From Clarireedia homoeocarpa (Eukaryota > Ascomycota > Leotiomycetes > Helotiales > Rutstroemiaceae), in the NCBI GenBank assembly GCA_001465935.1, contig LNKV01000013.1, positions 701,468-765,467 of the forward strand: a stretch of DNA of 64,000 bases. The letters are read 5' to 3'. Made by a program: the position numbers and the translations under genes. The notes under the pieces were generated by a model. The model saw nothing but the letters and a program-made list of their open reading frames with translations. It had not been told where the DNA came from and searched no databases. Below, piece by piece: positions 46,452-57,025 of this stretch. The stretch's first letter is position 1. The number at the start of each line of letters is the position of its first letter.

Positions 46452-48530
46452 ATGCCGGCAGATAGGCTTCTCACAACTGTGCTTCGTGCATATCAAGGTA
46501 CTCCTGACCCCAAGCAAACGGATGCGATTCTCGGGACTACAACCTCACTGCTCACCACCCTTTCGAACCCTTTGAACATAAGTCTTCTCACTTCACATCT
46601 CCTCACTGCGCCAGCCCTATGGAACGGTGCTACTGATCTAAGAATATGTCTGCGCATCATCGCGATCTTCAACACTGCGGCCATCACTGTCCATCAAAAT
46701 GAATTGGACGGACACACCTCTCAGAAACAATACGATGCGTATCAACCACGAAAAGGGGGCGGCATAGGTAGTGATGACTGGGCTCGAGCTGTGGTGAAAG
46801 GGGCAGATGACCGATCACCAAGATGGCAGCACCTTCTAGTGATAGCCGGAGTATTACTTGGAATGGAAAGCCGGGATAGACATGGACTTTCGGCAGGACT
46901 TAGAACCACATTAGAACGCGCAATGGTCACTGCAGCGAATTTGTCACTAGAAAATCCAACAAGGGATGGGCTACTGGCTGCGGATTGCATTGTATTGTCA
47001 TTAAATCACGCGTTCCCGTTACTGTCTGATGATGTTCGGGCAGGCTTGGATTATGACAAATTGGTTATGATTATGGTTCGCGCAATGACTGCAATGGAAG
47101 GTTACCAGGATGGCCTGTTCTTGCAAGACATCGATGCGGATGTACGACAAGTGTCTGCGGAGAAATTCGAATGGTCACCTAAGTCAATTTCATTCCTCGA
47201 TTTACAGAGACGAGCATCTAGCCCTTTGGTATCCTCTATGGGTCCACTATCAAGACTGATTGCACATGCGGTTGAGAATATGCGCAATCCTCTTCTAACA
47301 GTAGAAATCCGTGAGCATTTACTTTCCTTCACAGGAAGACTTCTTGCGGGGTGGAAAAGAAATAAGTTATCAGGACTTGATCCTTCTGAAGACGCGATAT
47401 ACTTGACCCCTGACACTCTTCAACACACGGTGCCAATCCTCTGGCAGGTTTTGAAGACGGCGATGTTTGCTACAGTGGTTATACTCCGTGGTCTCATGGG
47501 AAGGACCTTAGTTGATCCCGCCCTCTCCACGAGACGTCTCGCCCCTATAGCAGCTTCCGAAACCCTCGTTATTCTGGGAAACATACATTTTATCTCCTCT
47601 CGACTCGGTTCAAATTCGTTTTCTGCATATGTCTTTGTCAACCTCTCCTCCATCGATATCCTGTCGAGTTATCCTCTCGAATCGCGGGAACTTCTGAAGT
47701 CGATATACCCTGCAACAGCGGGTGAAATTCCAGCGGGCCCGCTCGAACGGAACCATGATCTATTTTACCTCAACACATGCGAGCATCTCACCAATATCCT
47801 TAGCCCTCCAGATAATGAAAGTTTGGTCATTGGCGTGGCAGCACCTTACCTCAATCCCACAGCCAATGCCAGCTTCTTAGAAATATTCGAGGCTGCACAT
47901 AGTGCCGTTCTCGCCGCATTAGCAGCACCACAGAACATCAAACTCACCGCAAGATTTATCCCAACATATGTCGATGCACTCTTCCGCTCTTTCCCTACCA
48001 ACTTGTCACCAAGGCAGTTTAGATACGCGTTCAAGACCTTACTCCAGCTTACAACCCCACCCACACCACTTTCAACCTCTGAACCAATGCTCGCCGAGAC
48101 CCTTCTCGAGCTCCTCCACCACCGCGCCCTTCATGCTCCCACAACACCCCTCCCACCAGCCGTATATAACCGTGATGCGGCCAACATGCCCCAGCTCGAC
48201 AATCAACCCTCGCTATCCGAACAAGCCGTCCTCATGCTCACACTCCTAGACGCCCTACCCTATCTACCGCTTCCTGTCCTCCACGATTGGCTTTCGATAT
48301 CCGCCGATCTACTCAATGTCATTGAAGATGCTTACATGCGCGAGCACTGCAAAGCGCGGTTCTGGGAAGTTTTGGAAAGCGGAGAAATGGACGTGGAAAG
48401 GAGTGCGGTGTGTGTTGCATGGTGGAGTACGTGGGGTGGGAGGGACAAGGTGCTTTTTGGACGGAATGCGGGGGACAAGGGGCAGTATGTGATGAGCGGG
48501 GGATTGGGGGAGGTTAAGAGTAGATTGTGA
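46452..48530 (+). CDS. Probable peroxin PEX8 (peroxisomal matrix import)
   Basis: Intronless, 692 aa. I recognise the N-terminus MPADRLLTTVLRAYQG and the all-helical body as those of filamentous-fungal Pex8, an intraperoxisomal peripheral protein that links the docking and RING subcomplexes of the matrix importer and helps unload Pex5. The C-terminus is Ser-Arg-Leu, a peroxisomal targeting signal type 1, which fits Pex8. The N-terminal RLLTTVLRA resembles a type 2 signal but has Arg where His/Gln is expected. The rest is leucine-rich helical sequence with no catalytic motif (e.g. HLLVIAGVLLGMESRDRHGL). The tripeptide and residues 1-15 are what I see; the name rests on family recall, hence moderate certainty. 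If not PEX8 it is a conserved fungal helical-repeat protein. Confidence 0.72.
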   Translation: MPADRLLTTVLRAYQGTPDPKQTDAILGTTTSLLTTLSNPLNISLLTSHLLTAPALWNGATDLRICLRIIAIFNTAAITVHQNELDGHTSQKQYDAYQPRKGGGIGSDDWARAVVKGADDRSPRWQHLLVIAGVLLGMESRDRHGLSAGLRTTLERAMVTAANLSLENPTRDGLLAADCIVLSLNHAFPLLSDDVRAGLDYDKLVMIMVRAMTAMEGYQDGLFLQDIDADVRQVSAEKFEWSPKSISFLDLQRRASSPLVSSMGPLSRLIAHAVENMRNPLLTVEIREHLLSFTGRLLAGWKRNKLSGLDPSEDAIYLTPDTLQHTVPILWQVLKTAMFATVVILRGLMGRTLVDPALSTRRLAPIAASETLVILGNIHFISSRLGSNSFSAYVFVNLSSIDILSSYPLESRELLKSIYPATAGEIPAGPLERNHDLFYLNTCEHLTNILSPPDNESLVIGVAAPYLNPTANASFLEIFEAAHSAVLAALAAPQNIKLTARFIPTYVDALFRSFPTNLSPRQFRYAFKTLLQLTTPPTPLSTSEPMLAETLLELLHHRALHAPTTPLPPAVYNRDAANMPQLDNQPSLSEQAVLMLTLLDALPYLPLPVLHDWLSISADLLNVIEDAYMREHCKARFWEVLESGEMDVERSAVCVAWWSTWGGRDKVLFGRNAGDKGQYVMSGGLGEVKSRL

Positions 48531-49095
48531 TTGTGCTTGAGGCAAGAGGTGTCTGACGATGAGATGATTTATGATGGTGTAGATGTTTAGATAATATTGG
48601 GTAATATGACTTTCTAGGGTTGGATTGGCGCTGGGGTTTCTTATCCCAAAATGTATTTTGAATTTTGTAATAGAATTTGGGGAGTTATGAGTTAAAAAGT
48701 AATACCAAAGTACTTTCATCCACTAGTTATTGAGTTGCTGTAAATTATTTGGGAAACTATAGATCTAACACGCTTTTTGTTCATTGAGCTGATCGGCAAG
48801 TTTAGAGCCGGCTTCGTCCTTCCGTTCCTGATTGTCCGGAGATCGGATGCAAACGATGACGTACAAACAGATGTTTGCATCTCACACTGCAAGGCACGTT
48901 CACGCAGGGATATAAGTGGACTGGTGAGCAGATTGCGTCAAAAAGCGGGGAGCCTTTTTGAAGCTACTGCCAAGAAAACAGAACTGACTTTCAGAAGCTG
49001 ACTATGAACCATAATCAATGAGTGCTAATTAATAATATTAGAGCAAAAGCAGATTAAGCTGAATTAATTATCATGATATCATACATATCGATAAC
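48531..49095. other. Convergent 3' interval
   Basis: Between the PEX8-like (+) and DDR48-like (-) 3' ends. The 74-codon open frame at 48777-49001 has no recognisable motif and is not called a gene. Confidence 0.5.
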
Positions 49096-50422
49096 CTAGT
49101 AATTGTTGTTGTTTCCGCCTAATTGAGTAGTATACTCGTCGTTTCCAGCTGCAGCACGCTTTTGCTGGCCCTTCTCTTTTATACCTTCATTCTTGAGCAC
49201 GCTGCCGGCCTTCTCCAGCACCTTTCCTATGGTGGAATCTCCAGACTTGTTGTTATGAGTGTTGGTTCCGGTACCGTAACCAGAGTTGCCTGTGGTGCCA
49301 GAAGTCTCGTATTTTTTATCTGAACTGTAGTTGCTCGATCCAGTATTGCCAGAGCCATAATTGTCGGATGATCCAAAGTTTCCTGAGCCAGTATTGCTAG
49401 AGCCGTAGTTGTCTGACGATCCGAAATTGCCAGATCCAGTATTCCCAGAGCTGTAGTCATTATCACGGTCGCGCCCTAGGCCGCTGGAGGTGTTGTTGTC
49501 GCCGTATCCTGAGCGAGACGTGCTGTCTAATCCTGATGAGGTGTTATCACCTAATCCAGAGCGAGTGGTGCTTCCAATACCAGAGGAGCTGTTATCTCCA
49601 TATCCAGATCGAGATGTGCTATCAAGACCTGAAGTGGAGTTGTCTCCGTATCCAGATCGTGAAGTGCTGTCCAGACCTGAGGAAGAGTTGTCTCCATATC
49701 CAGATCTGCTGTTGTCGCCAAACCCAGAGCTAGAGTTATCTCCACGGGTTCTATCGCTGCTTCCAGTCTATAAGGTCTTAGGATATATTTATTGGCAATG
49801 ATATCAAGTAAACTTACTCCGAAGTTGTTGCGGTCATCACCGTAATCACCACCATACTTAGAATGCGTGTTGGTTCCTCCGCTCAAGTCGTTATCCCTTG
49901 AGCCCTGCAGCTGGTCAGAGATAATCATAAGAATAGGTGTTTGGGGGTAGAGCTTACAGAGTTGCCGGTGTTGAAGCCGCGACTTTCTTGAGTTGATGAG
50001 CCTCCGTAGTTACCGCCTTCTGCATTGTCAAATGTGGAACCAGAACCAGTAACCCCTCTTGCGCTAGTGGTACGATCATCACCTCCGTATGATGTTGCGT
50101 TTCTGGTCTATATTGTGATTGTTAGCATTCATTGACATAATTCAGTACCCAAGTCAATTTTCAAGCTGAGTATTAGGGCCGGAGACGATGGGACGTTAAT
50201 GACTTACTCCGAAAGAGTCGTCGGCATTAGATGGAGCTCCTCCACGTCCAGTGGACTGTCGATAATAGTTAGCATCGGTGCAATTTTCTTTCAAAACATG
50301 TGAGGGTAGCCATACGTTGTAGCTGTTATCCTAAAGGGTATGTGTCAGTGATGAATTTGATTTGATCTCAATTAGAGCTAGATATCGTGAGAGATATCAC
50401 TTACTGTATCGTTGTAGGACAT
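49096..50422 (-). CDS. DDR48-like Gly/Asn/Ser-rich repetitive stress protein
   Basis: 329 aa. Exons 50422..50405 (6 codons), 50330..50316 (5 codons), 50255..50208 (16 codons), 50107..49958, 49904..49818, 49767..49096; every junction is phase 0. The N-terminus is MSYNDT-DNSYN-STGRGGAP. Residues about 107-200 hold a 16-residue tandem repeat (SRSGYGDNSSSGLDST, five imperfect copies) and then a second one (NFGSSDNYGS, two copies). The C-terminal end differs: GDSTIGKVLEKAGSVLKNEG followed by IKEKGQQKRAAAG, a charged helix resembling the CsbD-like tail found in fungal stress proteins. SYGxN repeats recall yeast Ddr48, a hydrophilic heat- and DNA-damage-induced protein. No signal peptide or membrane segment. 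The promoter holds a TATA box and four AGGGG/CCCCT elements. Function is inferred from resemblance only. Confidence 0.8.
49460..49740 (-). repeat. 48-bp coding minisatellite in the DDR48-like gene
   Basis: About five tandem, partly diverged 48-bp units in the last exon, each coding a 16-residue GYGDN-S-GLDST repeat. Because the unit is a multiple of three, copy-number change would alter protein length without frameshift. Confidence 0.85.
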
Positions 50423-51346
50423 TGTGAAGTTTTATGGTGCTTTACTTTAGTAGATGAGTTGCGAGCTTTGAAGTTTATGATGAATAGATCAATACAGAAT
50501 ACGAGAGGATACTATGGTCTTATTTATAACATTCGAGAAGCAAGAAAACCCCTCAGTTTCCAAGCCCGAGCAAGTATGATACAATCTATTGAAGGGGCAA
50601 TTGGTAGCTTACCCTGTCAATGCTTGAAACAAGGATAGATAGACAGGCCACTTGAACCGCATTCCAAGAGCAGGGAGGCATTGTAACCAAAGCGTCATGA
50701 TCTGCACGAAAACCAAGGTTCGGAGATCTGTGGCTGATGAGGGACATATAATAAAAGAAACATGCACAAAATATCTTGGTCTGCCAACTTTTAAACCAAT
50801 TGTACAGTACATACACACATCGTGTTTATGAAAGCAAATCGAGGGGCTGAAAGAAACCCGTTACCCCACACTCAAGCCGCAAAGATATCATTCTTGTGGA
50901 TTGACCACTAGACTACATATGGATCCAACGTATCCTATCCTGGACGAATGCGGTAGCTTAACGGCTTCAAGCTTCACTCGGATTAACTAAGAAAAAATAA
51001 TTAAAGCGCGGGATAGCAGGAGACAGGCTTCATCGCGCACAGAGTACATCCTGAAGATTGTATTCTCAGAACTGGCTCTGCATAAACTCATCCCACCTCT
51101 ATAAACTCTCTCCGTGGTATCCGTCATGTTGGCATGGAGATCATAATCCAATCACTCTTGAAAATGCAGCCCCTACAGCTGTAGACCGTGCCTCATGATC
51201 TTAACAAGTTGCGTGATTGCCGTGTGAGCGCGGCTATTGAACTCTCTGTCATGCTCTGTCTTTCTGGAGTCCATACCCCCACGAGAATTATATTCTTCAA
51301 GTTGCATCCATTGATGTCTTTGTCGCAATGCTTTATTCATGAATAA
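50423..51346 (-). promoter_or_regulatory. DDR48-like promoter region with TATA box and STRE-type elements
   Basis: On the minus strand, TATAAATA (complement of 50521-50528) sits about 100 bp before the start codon. AGGGG or its complement CCCCT, the stress-response element core bound by Msn2/4-type zinc fingers, occurs at 50549-50553, 50593-50597, 50842-50846 and 51170-51174. The interval is otherwise gene-free; its right end is the CWC15 3' UTR. Sites are seen; regulation is inferred. Confidence 0.5.
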
Positions 51347-52432
51347 TTATCTCACATATTTACTAATATGAAAATCTAGTCAGTCTCGGGTCTTCCACAG
51401 GTTGTTGTCCTGTAAGCTTGATCGATTTCAGACGTACCTCATGAATCGCTTGTGGAAATCTGAGCGTAGTAGGTCCTAGAATAGGAGGATCAGTAAGGAA
51501 GTAAGGTGACAACATTTTGGACATGGCTTACGTTGACAAACTCCTTCTTGCGCTTATCCTCCGTCCCACGAGCTTGGTTCTTGAAGATAACGTCATCATC
51601 CCATCTACGTTTAACATTGAAGTCGGACTTGTTTAGTAAAGGGTTGCCAAGGGCAATATCATGTTCCCGTTCCGCTTCTTCTGCTGCCAATCTTTCTCGT
51701 TCCTAGCGCAATATAGATCAGCCTTCTCGTTCCGAAAATGAACATTAAGGTCCCTACCTCCTGCTCTCTCTTTTCAGCGCGCTCGCGTTTGATTTTCTCA
51801 AGCTCACGTTGAAGCTCTGCAGTTTCATCCTCGTCATCATCACTAGAATTCCGTCAACATATAATCGTCCAGTGTCAACACCCTAACTAACCTATCATCA
51901 TCGCTGCTGTCACTTTCTCTAGCATCATCAGAATCGGCGTCTATATCCCGAGTCTCTTCCAGTATCCGCCGCCGTTTAGCTTCTGGGTCTTCTTCTTCAG
52001 CAGTGCCATCTTCCAGAAGTCTCTTTGCTGTGTTTGCAGGGTTTGGCGCATCTTCCACAGTAGGAGCCGATCCCCCCTTGACCTTGGCAAAGTGTGCGGC
52101 CTCTGCTTGTAGTAACTCTGCTCGGAGATCTCTAACTTCATGATCGGCATCACCTCCTTGGCCAGGTTTTCTAAAACTCCATTAAGGCATTTGTTTGTTA
52201 GATAGAATCATTGAATTCATACCGGACTTTCAATTGTGTGTGGGCTGGGAGTAATCTCTGGTGATAAGCCGGTCCTCGTTGTGCTTCTTTTCCTCTTGCC
52301 TAATATATGTCAGTCGCGATCGCATAATCTAGGGCGCAACACTCACGGGATCGAATGTAGGTCTATGAGCTTGTGATTGTTAGTGCAAACTCGACACAAA
52401 CAGTCGCAAATTGGAAACTTACCAGTCGTCAT
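51347..52432 (-). CDS. CWC15: Spliceosomal protein CWC15 (cwf15)
   Basis: Component of the NineTeen-related spliceosome complex present in the active spliceosome. Eight coding exons: 52432..52423, 52369..52347, 52299..52223, 52170..51892, 51842..51758, 51702..51532, 51475..51438, 51362..51347; 232 aa. The conserved N-terminus MTTAHRPTFDPARGK spans the first three exons, followed by AYHQRLLPAHTQLKVRKPGQ. The centre is acidic (EEEDPEAKRRRILEE, then Asp/Ser runs) and a charged helix. The conserved C-terminus is FNVKRRWDDDVIFKNQARG and KKEFVNDLLRSDFHKRFMSK, ending YVR on a 16-nt last exon. The first coding exon is 10 nt. Junctions reproduce the family sequence exactly at both ends, which supports the model strongly. 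Divergent from RRP45. Confidence 0.93.
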
Positions 52433-52686
52433 CTTGTTTGCAGCTGTAGCTATTTGTGAGCTTGTCGGTAGTGATGAATATAAATGAAGATTGATTCAGA
52501 TGGACAGGAACGAACAGGAACGGAAGCCCGTGCTCACGCGGCTGACATGGTAAATTTCAAAATTAGCGTCATCTTAGCCTTACGCTATCATGTCACCGCC
52601 CGGCAATTGAAATAAAGAATGTTAGATGATGTTGCCCACGAACGACATGAGTTTCTGTTTATGCCATCTTCAGTGAAGGAGCCGGA
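52433..52686. promoter_or_regulatory. Bidirectional promoter, CWC15 / RRP45
   Basis: A 254-bp spacer between the divergent start codons of two RNA-processing genes. No TATA box seen. Confidence 0.5.
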
Positions 52687-53662
52687 ATGCCTCGAGAAGT
52701 AGAACCTTCTCTCAATGAGAAACAGTTCTTTGACAAGGCCTTGAAGGAAGAATTGAGGCTCGATGGGAGGGCTCTCGATCAATTTCGCAAACTGGAGCTA
52801 GAATTTGGGGATGAATATGGAGTGGCAGACGTCAGGCTAGGGAAGACAAGGTATGCTATCTGAAGCTTGAAGCTCTATCTAGAAAACGGATTATACTGCA
52901 CGAGTACCTTTCTAAATGCAAAGGCTAATTCGCGATCACAGAGTTCTTACAAACATCACAGCAGAAGTGACAACTCCCTTTCCTGATCGACCGTTCGATG
53001 GCATCTTCACAATAACGACGGAGCTGTCACCAATGGCCTCTCCAGCATTCGAGACCAACAGACCTACGGAAAGTGAAGTCCTACTATCTCGCCTGTTAGA
53101 GAAGACTCTTCGTCGCTCCTCTGCTCTGGATACTGAATCTCTCTGTCTTATCGCCGGTCAAAAATGCTGGTCAGTCCGCGCAGACGTACACATCTTATCG
53201 CACGATGGAAATCTAATCGATGCATCCTGTATCGCTATTATAGCAGCACTTCGACATTTTAGAAAGCCGGATACAAGCACTGAAGGAGAGACTGTCACAG
53301 TTTATACGTTGGCAGAGCGGGAACCTGTTCCTTTGAGCTTACTACATTTCCCGCTATGTGTAACATTTTCATTTTATGGTAAACTAGACGAACAAGCAAT
53401 GTTAGTGGATACAACTTTACTTGAAGAGCAAATGAGAGAAGGCAGTTGCACAATCAGCATGAATCGGCACGGTGAGATCTGCCAGATTGCAAAGCTCGGG
53501 GGTGTTTCAGTGGATGCGGTAGCTCTGCTCAATTGCACCAATATTGCGTTGGAAAAGGTTAAGGAGTTATCTGATTTTATATCACAAAAATTGCAGGAAG
53601 ACACGAAGAAACGAGACACGGGAGGGCTCATGGCAGAGCTTAAGGCAGATAATGAAAGATGA
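52687..53662 (+). CDS. RRP45: Exosome core subunit RRP45 (RNase PH-like)
   Basis: Ring subunit of the nuclear and cytoplasmic RNA exosome; structural in eukaryotes rather than catalytic. Exons 52687..52850 and 52942..53662; 294 aa. Exon 1 gives MPREVEPSLNEKQFFDKALK and RLDGRALDQFRKLELEFG, the usual RNase PH N-terminal strand; exon 2 continues RVLTNITAEVTTPFPDRPFD, FTITTELSPMASPAFE and RSSALDTESLCLIAGQKCWS, then the second domain (HDGNLIDASCIAIIAALRHF). The C-terminal extension after LSDFISQKLQED is short compared with animal EXOSC9. Family firm. Confidence 0.94.
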
Positions 53663-53851
53663 TACTCATCTCTGATATGTACGATTTGCTCTATTACCAG
53701 TCTTGATCCAGTAAACCACCAAAATCTAAGCGCTAATGCCAATGCTGTAAGGTACACGAGGGTATTGTGTTATTCAAACTCCTTCCAAAAATTCTAGAGC
53801 AGAACGCCGGCCTAATGCGCACCTCCCCGCTAAAAATGATACAACCGGAAA

Positions 53852-56800
53852 TCAAATATGCCCCTCCCTTTCCTCTAACTCCCGCATATACTTTACAAAT
53901 GTCTTCTTATGGGTCTAGAACTTAATTAGCTCACTGATATCCAGCGTTTGGGTAACGTGACATACCATCCCAGCGTAACGACCCTCTTTTAGTACACAAA
54001 TATACCTTAGACCAAGCTTAACAAAGCACTCGTATACTAAGTCCATGGGAGAACGGATGTCTAGTGCCACAGGAGCCTGAATGTGTTAGAAAGTGACTAC
54101 ATTGGAAAGGTATGAGATATCTTACAGGATCAATGTAAGGTGTGAAATCAGTAGGATCAGTACGACCGTCCTCATCAGAATCGTAGTTGTTTACAGTTGC
54201 CATCAAGCACAATGTACTGGGTTCATCGTCGAGGTTATCAAGTGCAAACTCGAGGTCAGGTGCCGGAATAAGTCCAACTAGGACGTCATCTCTGATTATC
54301 GGTAATCCACCATCGACCTCTCCAGCTTGATGCAAGATCTCTAGTTTGTTGCGGAGACTGCTAGCAGGAATCATGGGGGAGACAGATATATCTATGATCC
54401 TTTCCCGTCTCACTCGCGGGACGATATCAGCAAGATCAGACGTGAAAACTGGCTTGTGCTTATTGTTGAGGAACGGATATGCGTTCAAGTTGGTCAACAG
54501 ATCCTATAGAGCGTTAGTCTCAAAGTTTTATCGATGTAACACGGTGGCTCTAATCTTACATAAATACTGAGCGGTTCCATAAAATCAGCGGTCCATTTGG
54601 AAACCAGAACTGCTAGTGAAAATGGTAGTACATAATCGAGACTTCCTGTCAACTCGAAGAGGATGACGGCCAGAGTAACGGATAGGCGTGTTACGCCGCA
54701 CATGGTCGAGCCTGCCGCAATAAGAGCATAAACTCCTGGGGTAATGCAGGATGAGCCGCTTGCATGCGCTGCACAGTCTCCAAATAAGGAGGCATCAGGA
54801 AATCGTAAAACAAGCCACTGGACCAAATGTCCGATGAGTCTGCCAAGCAGGCCACCGACAACCATCGATGGCACGTATATGCCTGCAGGAACTTTCTGTG
54901 GATTCATGTTAGAAACCGCTAGTACTCAAGGTCATAAGAACTTGAAAAATGTTTTGTCATAGTAAGACAAGGGTGAGCGAATGGCTTACAATTCCAAAAG
55001 TGATGATTGTTAGAAGACCTTTGATGAAGAAAGCAACGGCTAGCTGACTTATGATAGGAAATATCTCGTCAATATTTTCTGGACACAGACCCATGCTGTC
55101 GGAATTATCGCTGTCACATGGACTGGCCAAATTAAATAACAATTTCGCAACCGGTAATTTGGTGTAAGGATTCCAATAGCTGACGAGGGCCGTCAGTAGT
55201 GCAACCAACATGACCTCAAACATTGGCCATCTTTTTATTGCTGGTATCTTGCGGAAAGATTGAGCCCAGGACCGAGAAGCTTTAATGAAAATTGCTCCAG
55301 TTGCACCTCCAAGTATGCCAACCATGATGAACGCCGCAAGTTCGAAGAATTCCCAGTCTGTAAGGTAACGAACTTCAAACATAACTATCTTGTTGGTGCC
55401 ATATGGATTGAGAAATTTAAGGGTTAGAGCAGCAGTGATGCAGCAGAAAAATGTTCGGAAAAGTGTTTTTGCAGGGAAGAAGTATGCCACTTCCTCCAGC
55501 GAAAAGAGGACACCACCTATTGGCGCGCCAAATGCGACTGTGACACCGGCAGCCGCAGCTGCAGATAACACCTCCCTACGTTTGCCATCATTCTCGTCAT
55601 ACTTGGAGAATAAACGACATGCAATGTTACCCACGCAGGTTGCAATGTGCACGAATGGTCCCTCTTTCCCTAAACTCAAGCCAGACGCAACACTCAGTAT
55701 CAGGGCGAGTGTTTTAATTACAAGGGTCTTAAAGCCTAGGAACCCGTGCAGGACAAAACCACTAAGGATTACACGAACTTCGGCCACCCCACTACCAGCA
55801 GCGGAATAATAGACCATTGGCGGGGCGATTTCGGATGCAGATTTATCCTTGGGTCCAGCATTGCCATCGGCTGCCGCCTGTGATATCGGTGTTCGAAGAG
55901 CGCCAAGATTCTCATCAAGCGTAGACAACTGATATGTTGATGGTACGACTGTCTTGGTCGTGAGGCTCAAGAGACAGGCGGAAGCGGAGAAAGCGACCAC
56001 CAGACAGACGTAGATGAGGAATTCAGTCACTTGCTCACTGACATGCGGAATTTGGATGTAATTAGACCAGGATTTCCAATCATCGCAACGGCCTCCACCT
56101 GGACAACATCTCTAACTCTCTAGTTAGTAACTGCTCTACCAATGTATCAATCAAGAGAAATGAGGTTAGGAATTGTAAAATAATATCACTTGATATTATA
56201 AACCTCCTCGACAGTTAAAATGTGCTTGGCATGTGGAGACAATAATAACGCATTCTTTATGCTCTACTGCATTATATCGGCCATGAAGACAAAAAAGACT
56301 GAGAAGTAAACCAACCTTTTCATTAATGAAGAATCCCTTGTGACAGTACCCATCTTTCCAGTCAAAAATTGGGCTTTCCGACACATCAACAGCATACGCT
56401 ATTGTTGCTATAATAAATCCAATAAGAGCGCTCAGAATCCATCCTTGTGTTCCGTCGAAAAACGCCTTCAGTCGCCCTCGGAAATCTTTCCTGCTTCGGA
56501 GACTTTTAACTCGATATGCGTCGGCAATGCTGTCGTGAACCCAGTCCGTCGACGTGAACTGATCATACCACACCCTATCGTCGGGATACAATGCACTCTT
56601 AGATTCCCGCATCTGGTCCTTAGATCCATGTCGTTCCGAGGTCAAGGCTGTAACTAGTCGCTGGCCCCACGATCCGGCACGGCTGTGATGTCTGGTCCCT
56701 CTCAGACTACCTAAGCGTAACATAAGTCAGATTATATCTACGTGATAGATGTAGAATATCTGCGACCTAAAGACTTACCAGAGAAACTGTGGTGGCTCGG

Positions 56801-57025
56801 CAGAAACGGCCTGGTATTATCTGCGGCAGCTCCTAATCGTATCCGAGAGCGCCCGGCACTTTGAAGCAAGGGCGTACGCTCGTCTGAGATATTACTGATC
56901 GATCTATGAAGGCTTCTCTTCATGGTGGGCGAAGGTGGACTCGAGGACTCTGCCGACTCTGGTGGTATGTTACTTGGCGTCATGGTGAAGTCAACACCTT
57001 GCCAGTTCTTACGAGACGAAGGCAT
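53852..57025 (-). CDS. CLC-type chloride/proton exchanger (Gef1/ClC-3-5 group)
   Basis: Endomembrane 2Cl-/H+ antiporter predicted to support acidification of Golgi, endosome or vacuole. Exons 57025..56779, 56710..56316, 56111..54990, 54895..54560, 54503..54126, 54076..53966, 53914..53852; 883 aa. The N-terminal 150 residues are Ser-rich and cytosolic. The membrane domain has GSGVAEVR (chloride selectivity filter), GKEGPFVH with the gating Glu (about 364), FSLEEVAYFFP with the proton Glu (about 421), and GIKVPAGIYVPSM across an intron. The C-terminus has two CBS domains (SVSPMIPASSLRNKLEILH; DIRSPMDLVYECFVKLGLRY), ending LEEREGHI. Both glutamates present points to an exchanger, not a channel. 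The Cys-rich loop RCCPGGGRCDDWKSW begins exon 3. The second intron is long (204 bp). Confidence 0.93.

Noticed and set aside
48777..49001. Plus-strand 74-codon frame
   Set aside because: Protein-like in places, but in a convergent 3' interval with no motif, signal peptide or plausible splice partner.
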